From Ww85 sp963745765 (lineage in GTDB: Bacteria > Desulfobacterota > Desulfobulbia > Desulfobulbales > Desulfocapsaceae): 64,000 nt of DNA. The notes below the pieces were generated by a model. It was not told the origin of the DNA. It searched no databases and saw nothing but the letters and a program-made list of their open reading frames with translations. Positions 26,369 through 35,267 of the stretch are shown here, one piece after another; position 1 is the first letter of the stretch, and each line of letters opens with the position of its first letter. The position numbers and the translations under genes are program-made. The stretch covers positions 310,001 to 374,000 of the forward strand of contig CAVUYQ010000015.1 in the NCBI GenBank assembly GCA_963745765.1, given 5' to 3'.

Positions 26369-27159
26369 GTTCTGTTGCAGAAGCTGTTTCCACTGACAAT
26401 ACCGAGATAGCTGTATCGGTGAATGATGTTACCAAGATATATCCCGGCGGGGTTGAAGCGTTAAATAATATGAACATCCAGTTTCCCAAGGGAGAGCTCA
26501 CCTCACTTCTGGGTCCCTCCGGCTGCGGGAAAACGACACTTTTAAAAATCATTGCCGGCTTGCTTGAACCAACCTCCGGCAGCGTCACGGTCAATGGCAA
26601 AAAGGTCACCGGACCGGGTAAGGAACGTGCCTTCGTGTTCCAGGACTTTGCCCTGATGCCCTGGGCTTCGGTTATGCGCAATGCCGCATTTGGCCTGGAG
26701 TTGCAGGGTGTGGCCGTGTCCGAGCGGCAAGCCATTGCCGAGAAGTATATTGAGGCTGTGGGCTTGAAAGGCTATGAAAATCTCTATCCCCACGAGCTCT
26801 CGGGCGGAATGCGCCAACGCGTCGGGCTGGCACGGGCCCTTGCTGTCAATGCCGAGGTCCTGTTGATGGACGAGCCATTCTCGGCCGTTGATGAGCAAAC
26901 CAGACGAAAATTCCAGGAAGACCTCCTGACGGTCATCGACGAAGAGAAAAAGACCTTCATTTTCGTTACCCACTCAATCGAGGAAGCGGTTTATGTTTCC
27001 AAGAGTATCGCCCTGCTGCTGCCGCGGCCGAGTCGAGTCTCTGAGATCATCAGACCGGATATCCGCCGTGACATCTCCCCGGATGCCATCCGGCGCGATC
27101 CCGTCTATCTGGATATTGTCGAGCGCATCTGGCAGGGTCTGCGGACCTACGTAGAATAG
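26365..27159 (+). CDS. ABC transporter ATP-binding protein (SsuB/TauB type)
   Basis: 264 residues with Walker A LLGPSGCGKTTLLKIIAGLL, Q-loop FVFQDFALMPWASV, signature ELSGGMRQRVGLARALAV, Walker B VLLMDEPFSAVD and the switch histidine in FIFVTHSIEEAVYVS. All catalytic residues are present. It drives the importer made with the receptor at 24525 and the permeases on either side. Overlaps the preceding permease by four bases. Confidence 0.93.
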   Translation: MSSVAEAVSTDNTEIAVSVNDVTKIYPGGVEALNNMNIQFPKGELTSLLGPSGCGKTTLLKIIAGLLEPTSGSVTVNGKKVTGPGKERAFVFQDFALMPWASVMRNAAFGLELQGVAVSERQAIAEKYIEAVGLKGYENLYPHELSGGMRQRVGLARALAVNAEVLLMDEPFSAVDEQTRRKFQEDLLTVIDEEKKTFIFVTHSIEEAVYVSKSIALLLPRPSRVSEIIRPDIRRDISPDAIRRDPVYLDIVERIWQGLRTYVE

Positions 27160-27172
27160 GGGGATAGGGAAA

Positions 27173-27928
27173 ATGAAACTATTTGGCATTAAAATTCCGA
27201 TGATGGCCTCGTTGATTCTCTGGGCGATTATCTGGGAAATTGTCGGACAGCTGGATCTATCGATTCTGCTTCCGCCTTTCAGTCACATTGTCGTGAGGCT
27301 TTTTGAAATCGTTCCGACGGCAACCTTCTTCAACGCATTCTGGATAACGGCTAAATGTTTTCTTATCGGAACAGCCATCGCCATTGGTATAGGAATCCCC
27401 ATGGGCGTCCTGATGGGAAGATCGATCATTGCCGACCGCATGCTGCTGCCCTGGGTCAATATGTTCCTGAGCGCCCCTTTGACCGCGCTCGTGCCGGTAC
27501 TGATGACGCTGTTCGGCTTTGGCACCAAAACCATTATCCTGACCACCGTACTGTTCGCCGTCTGGATTATCGTTCTCGATGCCCGCGCCGGTGTGAAAAA
27601 TATTACCCCGTCACTGATTGATATGACGAAGTCGTTTCAGGCCAACTTCTGGCAGGCGTTCACCAAGGTCTATGTCTGGGCGGCACTGCCGGAAATCCTG
27701 GCGGGTATCCGCCTCGGTGCTATTCGTTCCGTAAAGGGCGTCATCATCGGACAGCTTCTTGTTTCCGTTGTCGGTTTCGGCCGTTTGTTCGAACTCTATT
27801 CATCGAACTTTCTGATGGAACATATGTGGGCACTGTTATTTGTTCTTTTCTTCTTTGCCTTTCTTATTGCCGAAGGGCTTGGGGTACTCGAGAGAAAGTT
27901 TGAATACTACGCTGCTTCACGCAACTGA
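27173..27928 (+). CDS. Second ABC transporter permease (SsuC/TauC type)
   Basis: 251 residues, about six membrane segments, with the docking loop MTKSFQANFWQAFTKVYVWA and the family segment GIPMGVLMGRSIIADRML. It lies 13 bases after the ATPase gene behind GGGGGATAGGGAAA. The heterodimeric permease arrangement differs from the homodimeric nitrate and taurine systems. Confidence 0.88.
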   Translation: MKLFGIKIPMMASLILWAIIWEIVGQLDLSILLPPFSHIVVRLFEIVPTATFFNAFWITAKCFLIGTAIAIGIGIPMGVLMGRSIIADRMLLPWVNMFLSAPLTALVPVLMTLFGFGTKTIILTTVLFAVWIIVLDARAGVKNITPSLIDMTKSFQANFWQAFTKVYVWAALPEILAGIRLGAIRSVKGVIIGQLLVSVVGFGRLFELYSSNFLMEHMWALLFVLFFFAFLIAEGLGVLERKFEYYAASRN

Positions 27929-28029
27929 CCCTTTATCTGCCACAGTGCTGGCGCCACTACTTTTTTTCCTGTCCTGAAAAAAGGGAGAAGGCTGAAACAA
28001 TCGGTATAAATGAACGGAGATAAGGTTCC

Positions 28030-29238
28030 ATGGAGAATAAGTATTTACAGGAAGATAAATGGTGGGTGAGCCCCTATAACTTTGTCGACGAGGTAACCTC
28101 CACGTTCGATCTGCCCGAAAAGGTTGAGATCCACGATGCCACCCTGAGGGACGGGGAGCAGACACCGGGCGTCGTTTTCAGAAAAGATGATAAGGTACGG
28201 ATTGCTCAGAAACTCGATGAGGTTGGCGTGGAAAGGATCGAGGCGGGTATGCCGGCCGTTTCCCAGGAAGATTTCGACGCCATCAAGGCCATCAGCAAGC
28301 TCGGATTGAAGGCAAGGATATTCACCTTTGCCCGTGCTCTGAAGGTTGATATTGATAAGGCGATTGATTGTGGTGCGCATGGCGTTATTATTGAGGTCCC
28401 CATCGGTTATCCGAAACTGAAGTATCAATTCGGCTGGACCTGGGAAGATGTGCTGCGAAAAAGCATCGACTGCATCAATTACGCCCGTGAAAAGGGTCTG
28501 TACGCCGTGTATTTTCCATACGACACCACGCGGGCCAGAGATGAAGATCTGACCAGCCTGTTAAAAGGGATCATGGCCGAGTCTCCTCCCGATTCGATCG
28601 GTGTCGTCGACACCATGGGATGTGCACTGCCGGAGGCCATTAAATATATGGTTCGAAAGGTGAAGGCACTTAGCGGACTGCCGGTGGAAATTCATACCCA
28701 TAATGATTTCGGTATGGGCGTTGCCACGGAACTGGCTGCCGTAACGGCCGGTGCAACGGTTGTTCATTCCTGTATTAACGGGCTCGGTGAAAGAACCGGT
28801 AACGCGGCCCTGGAAGAACTTATGGTTGGACTCCATGTGCTGCTCGGCTACAAGACAAATTATAAGTTCGATGAAATCCTCTCGCTTTGTCAGCTCGCTG
28901 AAGAAATTTCCGGGGTGAGGCCTGCCACGAACAAACCCATTATCGGTAAAGGGAATTACACAAGGGAATCAGGCATCGGTGTGGATATGGTGATGAAAAA
29001 GCCGTTGTCCATGTTTGCCACCGCACCAGCCTTTTTCGGTCGAAAAGGAGAGGTGGTGCTCGGTAAGAAGAGCGGTAAGGCCTCCATTACCTGGTCCCTT
29101 GAACAACTTGGTATCGAAAACACCAGCGATGAAACGGTCGCACAAATTCTGGCAGCGGTCAAAGAGCGGGGCACCGAAAAGCGTGCGTTGCTCTCGGTTG
29201 AAGAATTCAGGGCAATCGTGGACAGTAAGGTTCGCTGA
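28030..29238 (+). CDS. HMGL-like acyltransferase/lyase (homocitrate/isopropylmalate synthase family)
   Basis: 402 residues of the DRE-TIM metallolyase superfamily: VEIHDATLRDGEQTPGVVF with the HxxxxRDGEQ motif, VERIEAGMPAVSQEDF, and the metal-binding VEIHTHNDFGMGVA. SCINGLGERTGNAALEEL follows. It is shorter than leucine-pathway LeuA (about 520) because the allosteric domain is missing, and closer in size to homocitrate synthase NifV-like enzymes. It could condense acetyl-CoA with a 2-oxo acid or cleave the imported substrate. Last gene of the ABC locus. Confidence 0.83.
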   Translation: MENKYLQEDKWWVSPYNFVDEVTSTFDLPEKVEIHDATLRDGEQTPGVVFRKDDKVRIAQKLDEVGVERIEAGMPAVSQEDFDAIKAISKLGLKARIFTFARALKVDIDKAIDCGAHGVIIEVPIGYPKLKYQFGWTWEDVLRKSIDCINYAREKGLYAVYFPYDTTRARDEDLTSLLKGIMAESPPDSIGVVDTMGCALPEAIKYMVRKVKALSGLPVEIHTHNDFGMGVATELAAVTAGATVVHSCINGLGERTGNAALEELMVGLHVLLGYKTNYKFDEILSLCQLAEEISGVRPATNKPIIGKGNYTRESGIGVDMVMKKPLSMFATAPAFFGRKGEVVLGKKSGKASITWSLEQLGIENTSDETVAQILAAVKERGTEKRALLSVEEFRAIVDSKVR

Positions 29239-29276
29239 CCAAAACGAGTTCCGGAGAAGGTTCGTGCTGTATTCCT

Positions 29277-29318
29277 GGCGAAACCTCAGCGTGCATATTG
29301 TCACGCTGAGGTTTCGCC
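29277..29318. terminator. Bidirectional terminator-type hairpin
   Basis: GGCGAAACCTCAGCGTG (29277-29293) and CACGCTGAGGTTTCGCC (29302-29318) form a 17-base perfect stem with an eight-base loop, placed between the convergent genes ending at 29238 and 29335. Confidence 0.8.
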
Positions 29319-29334
29319 ATTGTTGTTATGGAGA

Positions 29335-30705
29335 CTATTGGTTCCAGGGACGGATTGCGTTCTTGAGCGCCTTATACCCTTCAATGAAACCGGGCCGTTT
29401 CCCCTTGTAGATCTGGTCGAAGATCGCAAGCACATTATCTAGGTAGGTTCGCAGCTTCTCGTTGCCGGGATTGGCGTCAAGATAAGCAGTGCGGATCAGC
29501 ACGAAATGGATGCGCGGATCATACGGCTCCTTTGTCCCGCCCACGGACTCGTCCCCATCAAGGAGGCGCAGGAGCATGGCATCAGCCGAGCCGAGTGTCT
29601 GCTCGTGGATCGGCGGACCGGACATACGGTGCATAATCGATGTCATATCGCGTCCGTTGCCGGTGGTATAGCCCATCTCGCTCCAGAGTTCGGCGGTATC
29701 GATGTCCTGTCCGAGATGTTTGGCGACAAGACCGCCAAAGGCGCGCAGAGGGTCGGATACATCGGCAAGCAGGTCGGTAAGGCGATCACCGTCAAGATCG
29801 GTCGCCAGCACGATACAATCCCTTTTTTCGATAAGATCCCAGAGCAGGAGTCCGAAGTTTGTATCGGAAATATGCTGTTCTATCCGCCCTCCCCAGTTCT
29901 CCATGCCTGCCTTGAAGTCTTTCGGCAGCAGGGCGATGATCCGGTCAACCGCCTCTTTATGCTCGACATAGCCGTCAACTGCATATTTGCGGCCAACCTC
30001 GAATTTTGTTCCCTGCAGCAGCCATGAGTGCAGCCCGGCATTAATACCATCCTCCATGGCCTGGGTTGGTTTCATGGCCACCCGTCCGAGTTTTCCAGTC
30101 TCGTGGACCATCTTCAGAAAGAGCCGGTTGGCATAAGCCATCTGGATGCCAGGAGTGTTGATCTCGGAGTGGATAATTCCCGTTTCCCCGCTGACATTAA
30201 ATCGTGCGCGGTCCTGCGAATAGGGCAGGCAGGGCATGCAGCGAACAACGGTGATCGGACCGTAGGGACGGACATTGCAGAATACTCCTGCCTGTGTACG
30301 CAGAGGAGCGTTGGCTGATTTGCCCATGACAACCACTCTTCCTCCTTTACCGTCGTTTACGTAAGCATCTCCGGCTGTTGACCATTTGATCGACGTGCTG
30401 TCCATGTTGCCGAACCAGGCCAGCGATGCCAGTTTGGTATCGTGTCGATATTGTGACCACATCGGTACCGCGTAGAAAGGAAGATCCAGGATATCGACAG
30501 CAGCCAGGGTACCGATAAGGGCGAAGGCGTCAGTCAGGGAATGGGTAATCGGATTCACACTGCCGTCGTGTTTTCCGCCCATCCAGACGACGGCATCAGG
30601 GTAGCCCTTGGGCTTTACGTCAGCAGGCTGGAAAAGCTTGTTTATCTGCCCGAACAGGTCGCCGCCGTCGTGCTCTGTTCGGGCTATGGACATAAGATCT
30701 AACAT
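29335..30705 (-). CDS. Unrecognised 456-residue protein
   Basis: I cannot assign a family. The frame is long, intact, well coded and preceded by AAAAAGGAGATGTCC. There is no signal peptide or membrane segment, so it is probably cytoplasmic. Notable segments are KGYPDAVVWMGGKHDGSVNP, RTQAGVFCNVRPYGPITVVR, a CMPCLPYSQDRARFN cysteine pair, HSEINTPGIQMAYANRLFLK, CIVLATDLDGDRLTDLL and YTTGNGRDMTSIMHRMSGPP. The conserved-looking Asp/Glu/His content suggests a metal-dependent enzyme, but this is a guess. It is convergent with the HMGL gene and divergent from the enolase-superfamily gene, so it may act on the same substrate class. Confidence 0.7.
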   Translation of the reverse strand: MLDLMSIARTEHDGGDLFGQINKLFQPADVKPKGYPDAVVWMGGKHDGSVNPITHSLTDAFALIGTLAAVDILDLPFYAVPMWSQYRHDTKLASLAWFGNMDSTSIKWSTAGDAYVNDGKGGRVVVMGKSANAPLRTQAGVFCNVRPYGPITVVRCMPCLPYSQDRARFNVSGETGIIHSEINTPGIQMAYANRLFLKMVHETGKLGRVAMKPTQAMEDGINAGLHSWLLQGTKFEVGRKYAVDGYVEHKEAVDRIIALLPKDFKAGMENWGGRIEQHISDTNFGLLLWDLIEKRDCIVLATDLDGDRLTDLLADVSDPLRAFGGLVAKHLGQDIDTAELWSEMGYTTGNGRDMTSIMHRMSGPPIHEQTLGSADAMLLRLLDGDESVGGTKEPYDPRIHFVLIRTAYLDANPGNEKLRTYLDNVLAIFDQIYKGKRPGFIEGYKALKNAIRPWNQ

Positions 30706-31267
30706 GTGGACATCTCCTTTTTATATGCAGGGGGGATACCCCCATGGTTGGCGACGGGCGCCAGGAACACTGCGCACAGTTTCACGACGCCCTTGAGCCG
30801 ACATTTGTCCCGGGTAGCGTAAGATACGGGAAGTTATCCGTGCGGAGCGTTCCGGAGAAAAGCACTTTTAGATCGGTGCCTCTCGCTTCCAGCCGTAAAA
30901 CCTCTCATTTTTACCCGACTTCGCCACTATAGACGTTTTACCCGGTTTTTCAAGTGGGCTGCGGCAACAGCTGAGGTAATTGATGCTACCTCCCTGATAA
31001 AACGAGTGGACTCCGAAGCGTCGCTATATCCCCGGTCAAACAAGTAGCTTTCCTTGAGTCGGGCGACAGGGCCATTGATTGACGGGTACTCCTTGCGGTC
31101 TTATTTTTTGACAATGAATCCGTCTGCATCCAAAGCCGGTGAGTCTTAGCCCGTATGTTCACAACGAATCCGTTTCCTGTTTTAGAAGAGACCCGGTCCT
31201 TTTGTGGATCGGAGGCCTTTTTCAAGGAAGCCCGATAAACTTTTTATCCTGTGATATGGTGATATAA
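30706..31267. promoter_or_regulatory. Divergent intergenic region
   Basis: 560 bases between the 456-residue unknown gene and the enolase-superfamily gene. No credible gene and no strong palindrome stands out. It presumably holds the promoters of both flanking genes, but I could not fix -35/-10 boxes. Confidence 0.35.
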
Positions 31268-32419
31268 ATGAAAATCAAGAATCTTACTGCAAGTGTCCAT
31301 CAGTATCCCGTGTACCTGCCGATGATCGACAAAGCACTTGAGCATCGCATTTTTACTTTTTGCGAGGTCGAAACCGACGATGGCTATAAAGGGTGCGGTG
31401 TGACTGGTTCATTCCTGCCCTGGTCAATTGTTGCCGCCTTGAAACACAATATATTTCCGGCGATCAAAGACATGGATCCCCGGGATACTGAGGCCATCCA
31501 TGAAAAGATCTGGTGGACGATCAATCCGCGAGCCTATACCGGTGTCATATCAAACGCCGTTGCCGCGCTTGATATAGCACTCTGGGATATCAAGGGTAAG
31601 CAGGCCGATAGAACGATTGCGCAGCTTATGGGCGGATGTCGTGACTGGGCCGGTACCTACATTACCTTTGGCTACCCCTTCTTCGATCGCGACCAGCTTG
31701 TCGAATATGCCAGGAAATTCGTCTCAGAGGGTAATACCCGCCTGAAGATGGTCGTGGCCTGTGACAAGGGCGGCTGGCGGGAAGATGCCGTGAGGATTCG
31801 CAAGGTGCGTGAAGCAGTCGGCGATGATATCGACCTGATGATCGATGCCAACTATCGTTTTTCGCCGCTGGAGGCACGTTTACTCTGCCGAGCGGTTGAG
31901 GATCTGAATCTGACCTGGTTCGAGGAGCCGTTACATCAGAATGATGCCCGTGCGCTGGCCGATCTCAGGCGTCGAACAACGATCCCGATTGCTGCCGGCC
32001 AGATGGAAGGTCATCGATGGCGGATTCGGGAGCTTGTCGAGAAGGAGGCTATTGACATCCTCCAGCCGAATTGCTGTTACAACGGCGGTTACACGGAGAC
32101 CCTGAAAGCGGCGCACCTGGCCCAGGTCTACAATCTTCCGATCGCCAACGGAGGCGGCTGGCCGATTTTCAACATGCACACCATGGCCGGCTGCATGAAT
32201 GGTATGTGGGCCGAGTTCCATTGGGGGATGTGGCAGGCCGGGCAGCAGTTTTTCAACGGTTCTCCCGGGCCTGAAAACAACATGGTGAAGATACCCGAAA
32301 AACCCGGCCTGGGTTTTGAACCGAACTACGATACCCTCAAAGAGAGTCTCGTGAAAAACCCTGATGAATTGATGAAGGCCGGTATGCAGACAAATCAGGA
32401 TGTGATCACCATGGCATGA
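31268..32419 (+). CDS. Enolase-superfamily dehydratase or racemase
   Basis: 383 residues of the mandelate racemase/muconate lactonizing type. The C-terminal barrel gives TRLKMVVACDKGG (catalytic lysine position), LMIDANYRF (first metal Asp), LTWFEEPLHQND (second metal ligand), IPIAAGQMEGHRW (third) and a late His in FNMHTMAGCMNG. It most likely dehydrates or epimerises a sugar acid or related carboxylate; the substrate cannot be read. It differs from the glucarate dehydratase at 41570. Ends at a shared terminator with the convergent dehydrogenase gene. Confidence 0.87.
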   Translation: MKIKNLTASVHQYPVYLPMIDKALEHRIFTFCEVETDDGYKGCGVTGSFLPWSIVAALKHNIFPAIKDMDPRDTEAIHEKIWWTINPRAYTGVISNAVAALDIALWDIKGKQADRTIAQLMGGCRDWAGTYITFGYPFFDRDQLVEYARKFVSEGNTRLKMVVACDKGGWREDAVRIRKVREAVGDDIDLMIDANYRFSPLEARLLCRAVEDLNLTWFEEPLHQNDARALADLRRRTTIPIAAGQMEGHRWRIRELVEKEAIDILQPNCCYNGGYTETLKAAHLAQVYNLPIANGGGWPIFNMHTMAGCMNGMWAEFHWGMWQAGQQFFNGSPGPENNMVKIPEKPGLGFEPNYDTLKESLVKNPDELMKAGMQTNQDVITMA

Positions 32420-32445
32420 GGCCGCAATAAAGGGTCTCATGCCAT
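32411..32445. terminator. Terminator-type hairpin between convergent genes
   Basis: ATGGCATGAG (32411-32420) and CTCATGCCAT (32436-32445) pair perfectly across a 15-base loop, overlapping the last codons of the enolase-superfamily gene and lying 23 bases from the convergent gene end at 32468. Confidence 0.65.
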
Positions 32446-32467
32446 GGGTTGACACTTTGGTAAACGT

Positions 32468-33235
32468 CTAGACAATACGGAAGTCGTAGCTCTCCAGCAA
32501 TACACCCAGGATACTCCGGTAGAGTGATTCCGGCGTGTAGCTCCCGGTTACCTGTCCGGCCGAGAAGCTTTCGATATCAAGATTCCAGCTCAATCCGCGT
32601 CCCCGCACTTCGATACGGTGACGCATTGTATCGATGGCTGGATCGGCAACAATTTTCGATCGGGTGGCCTCAAAACCCAGTCCCGCAAGGGCGATCACGG
32701 CATGCACGTTGACGTTACGCGGAAACAGGGAGCAGGCATCCCCGGTGGGCCCGTCAAAAAGGACCCGGGGTTCTTCACTGGTACTCTCTGTTAAGCCAAG
32801 ATTACGCGGATGCTTGGTGGTGGTAACAGAAACCGATTCCAGTAGTTCTCTGCCGTCACGCAGGCCGTCCAGACCGAGCACGGCGCCGTGCGGCAGAAAC
32901 ACCTTGATTTTCCTCTCCTGCGCATCACGTTGTATCCGGTGCCTGAAATCCCGGTCAGCGAGACTTGTCACGGAGGCTATCATGAAATCCGCCCCGGAGG
33001 TGAGATGCGGCCATAACGAGTGCACGACTTCCGGGTGTGCAACCTCCACCACGAGATCCAGGTTTCTTTCGCCCAGATCCTCCAGGTGAGAACAGACAAT
33101 AGCCGGCTCCAAGCCGGCAATTGTTGCGGGGTTTCTGCTCCATACCGCGGCCACCTCGATGTCCTTTCTGTCGGTCAATCGTTCGTAGAGAAAGCGGCCG
33201 ATAAAACCAAACCCTGCCAGTCCAATTTTTTTCAT
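32468..33235 (-). CDS. Aspartate-dehydrogenase-like NAD(P) oxidoreductase
   Basis: 255 residues from ATG 33235 (GGTGAGGATACCT upstream). The Rossmann motif is KKIGLAGFGFIGRFLYERL; LDLVVEVAHPEVVHSLWPHL, ADFMIASVTSLADRDFRHRI and FLPHGAVLGLDGL follow the DUF108/aspartate dehydrogenase (NadX-like) family, including the C-terminal NVNVHAVIALAGLGFE. Activity on L-aspartate or another amino acid is expected. It is coupled to the aminotransferase upstream (8-base gap), so the pair may run amino-group metabolism of an imported compound. Confidence 0.83.
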   Translation of the reverse strand: MKKIGLAGFGFIGRFLYERLTDRKDIEVAAVWSRNPATIAGLEPAIVCSHLEDLGERNLDLVVEVAHPEVVHSLWPHLTSGADFMIASVTSLADRDFRHRIQRDAQERKIKVFLPHGAVLGLDGLRDGRELLESVSVTTTKHPRNLGLTESTSEEPRVLFDGPTGDACSLFPRNVNVHAVIALAGLGFEATRSKIVADPAIDTMRHRIEVRGRGLSWNLDIESFSAGQVTGSYTPESLYRSILGVLLESYDFRIV

Positions 33236-33243
33236 AGGTATCC

Positions 33244-34467
33244 TCACCGGATTGTCTCCAATCCACGTTCAACAGCCAGTTCGTCCAGGACCTTGACCAT
33301 ACGATCCAGCGCGAGAGACCATTGTGTTTCATCACGGGCATAGCAGATTCTAAAATGACCGTCACCCTGGATGCCGAACTGATAACCGGGGCTGACCAGC
33401 ACGCCTGCCCTGGTGAGCAACGCTTTGGCAACGTCGAAATCACTCATCTGCAAGGCGGATACATCCGGCCAGACATAGGCCGTCCCCGGTTGGGGTTCAA
33501 GGCGCAGCCACGGCAGACGGCGGAGGCTATCAACGGTCATGCGGCGCAATGCAGTGAAATCCGGCAACAGCTGCTGCAGCCATTCCTGGTCATCACGCAG
33601 CCAAATCGGCAGCAGATGCTGGGCGTAGGCCGGTGCCCGCAGGGAGATGATGGAAAGAACATTCTCAAGCCGGTTCATCATGGCTGCCGGTCCGACCACG
33701 ACCCCTAATCGATAACCGCTCAGGGATTCTGTTTTACTCGGACCGAGCAGGGTGATTACCCGATCCTGCATGCCGGGCAATGAACAGAGATGGGTATAGG
33801 GATGCTTCTCATGCATCAGCCTCGAATAGAGTGAGTCGGCTACGACAGTCACATCATACTTTTCAACCATCCTGGCGATTTTCTTCAGATCATCCGTGGA
33901 ATAGACATAGCCGGTGGGATTGTTGGGATTTGAAAAAACGAGGACCCTGGCGCCATGTTCCGAGAATTCCTTTTCAAGGATGTCAAAATCAAGCGTTGGT
34001 TTGGTGCTGCTCTGCCGGAGGGGGACATAGCCGATATCTGCATTGAGAAATTCCAGCATTCTCGCATTGAAAAGATAGTCTGGGTCTACCAGAGCGATAC
34101 GCTCTTTCTCTTCTGCAATCGACGTCAATGTGGCAAATAATCCCGCCTGCGTACCCGGCGTCAGTACAATATGTTCTTTCGGGTTGAGCGCGACCCCGAG
34201 AAATTGTTCCAAAGTCTTGGCCAGAGAACGCAGAACGTCATCATTTCCCCGGTAGGGCGTATAGGCCAAAGAACCATCTTTTGCCGCACGGTCGAATGCG
34301 CTTACCGCCCATTGAGGAGGTGGAAATCGTACTGTATCAAAATGAGTGGTATCAAGATAGTCTGCGGGTGCCTGGGATAACAGCTCAAGATCGGCTTGCC
34401 TGGCACTGCTTCCCTGAACCCGCCCGGGAAGCTTTATCCGGTTGATTCTTTTCGGTTCATCATGCAT
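33244..34467 (-). CDS. PLP-dependent aminotransferase, class I/II
   Basis: 407 residues from ATG 34467, placed by AAGGAGTCACCAT. Fold-type I signatures: TPYRGNDDVLRSLAKTL, LTPGTQAGLFATLTSI, FSNPNNPTGYVYST, VVADSLYSRLMH, and LGPSKTESLSGYRLGVVVGP with the PLP lysine in SKT. The C-terminus VLVSPGYQFGIQGDGHFRIC is typical of the aspartate/alanine aminotransferase superfamily. First gene of a two-gene operon with the aspartate-dehydrogenase-like protein. Confidence 0.9.
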   Translation of the reverse strand: MHDEPKRINRIKLPGRVQGSSARQADLELLSQAPADYLDTTHFDTVRFPPPQWAVSAFDRAAKDGSLAYTPYRGNDDVLRSLAKTLEQFLGVALNPKEHIVLTPGTQAGLFATLTSIAEEKERIALVDPDYLFNARMLEFLNADIGYVPLRQSSTKPTLDFDILEKEFSEHGARVLVFSNPNNPTGYVYSTDDLKKIARMVEKYDVTVVADSLYSRLMHEKHPYTHLCSLPGMQDRVITLLGPSKTESLSGYRLGVVVGPAAMMNRLENVLSIISLRAPAYAQHLLPIWLRDDQEWLQQLLPDFTALRRMTVDSLRRLPWLRLEPQPGTAYVWPDVSALQMSDFDVAKALLTRAGVLVSPGYQFGIQGDGHFRICYARDETQWSLALDRMVKVLDELAVERGLETIR

Positions 34468-34984
34468 TATGGTGACTCCTTTGATTTCAGATAGAATGGG
34501 GCTTTTCATCAATACAACAAAATCATATTCGCCTGGTAACCTGCTGGCTTGAATATAGTGGCAAGAGAAGGAAAAAGGAATGCCAAAGGTAAGTAATCTG
34601 AGCAGAAAGTTGTTGACGGTTTCCTTGGAAACAGATCTTTTAAGGAAACATCACATAGAAGCTGGGGCAAGCTTCTATCGGATTGAAACCATTTTCCGCG
34701 ATAGAGGCAGGAGAGACAAGGGTAATTGAACCAGGAGAAGGCATTATTCTATTCAGAAATGTTCCTGCTTGTAACAAAAGTACGATGTTGAAAGATGTTT
34801 TCTTTTCAATTTCTTGGATAATTGTGTACGCCCCGGATGGATTGCCGGAGGGACGGTCGAGATCGTGATTTTCCTCTTGACAATCGATCGTCTTAGCGCT
34901 TTCATACGCGCTGCAGTGATAGCGCTATCATAGCATGTGTCGCTTGAAATAGGGGGCCGTTTTTTTGCCGGGTTGATGAATTTG
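34468..34984. other. Intergenic region upstream of the decayed TctA operon
   Basis: No gene recognised. Its right part carries a promoter and two LacI-type operator sites reported separately. The receptor (tctC) and small subunit (tctB) genes that should stand here are absent, so a deletion probably removed them while leaving the promoter. Confidence 0.45.
34877..34930 (+). promoter_or_regulatory. Promoter with two LacI-family operators
   Basis: TTGACA at 34877-34882 and, 17 bases on, TTTCAT at 34900-34905 form a promoter. AGCGCTTTCA (34895-34904) overlaps the -10 box, and a perfect palindrome TGATAGCGCTATCA lies at 34917-34930. The same layout (TTGACA, AGCGCTAACA over the -10 box) occurs ahead of gudD at 41382-41410. 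The LacI regulator at 40158 is the likely binder. Confidence 0.65.
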
Positions 34985-35267
34985 TAACCGCAATCTCTTT
35001 GACGTCTATCTGCTGCTGATTTTCGGTGTGCTTGGTTATTTTTTGAATCGGTTCGGCTACGGCACGGCGCCGGTCGTGCTTGGTATGATCCTCGGCACAG
35101 TTGCAGAGTCCGAGTTCCGCAAAGGGCTGATCATGTTCAGCGGCGACTGGACGATTTTTTTCACCCGCCCGATCAGTCTGGCCTTTCTTGCCTGCGCGCT
35201 GATATTCACCATTTTGCCGCTATACCAGAAGTGGCGCGATGGGCGTAAAAAAGTTATGGAGGGATGA
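34985..35267 (+). pseudogene. TctA remnant (TTT large membrane subunit, C-terminal end)
   Basis: Only the last 90 or so residues remain: FDVYLLLIFGVLGYFLNRFG, YGTAPVVLGMILGTVAESEF and ISLAFLACALIFTILPLYQK. This is the final pair of TctA helices, and full-length TctA is about 500 residues. There is no start or ribosome site. It overlaps the start of the LarA-like gene, as in an intact operon. Confidence 0.75.

Noticed and set aside
35041..35267. Short ORF read as an independent 79-residue membrane protein
   Set aside because: It is the C-terminus of TctA; homology continues upstream of the nominal start codon and no ribosome site precedes it.
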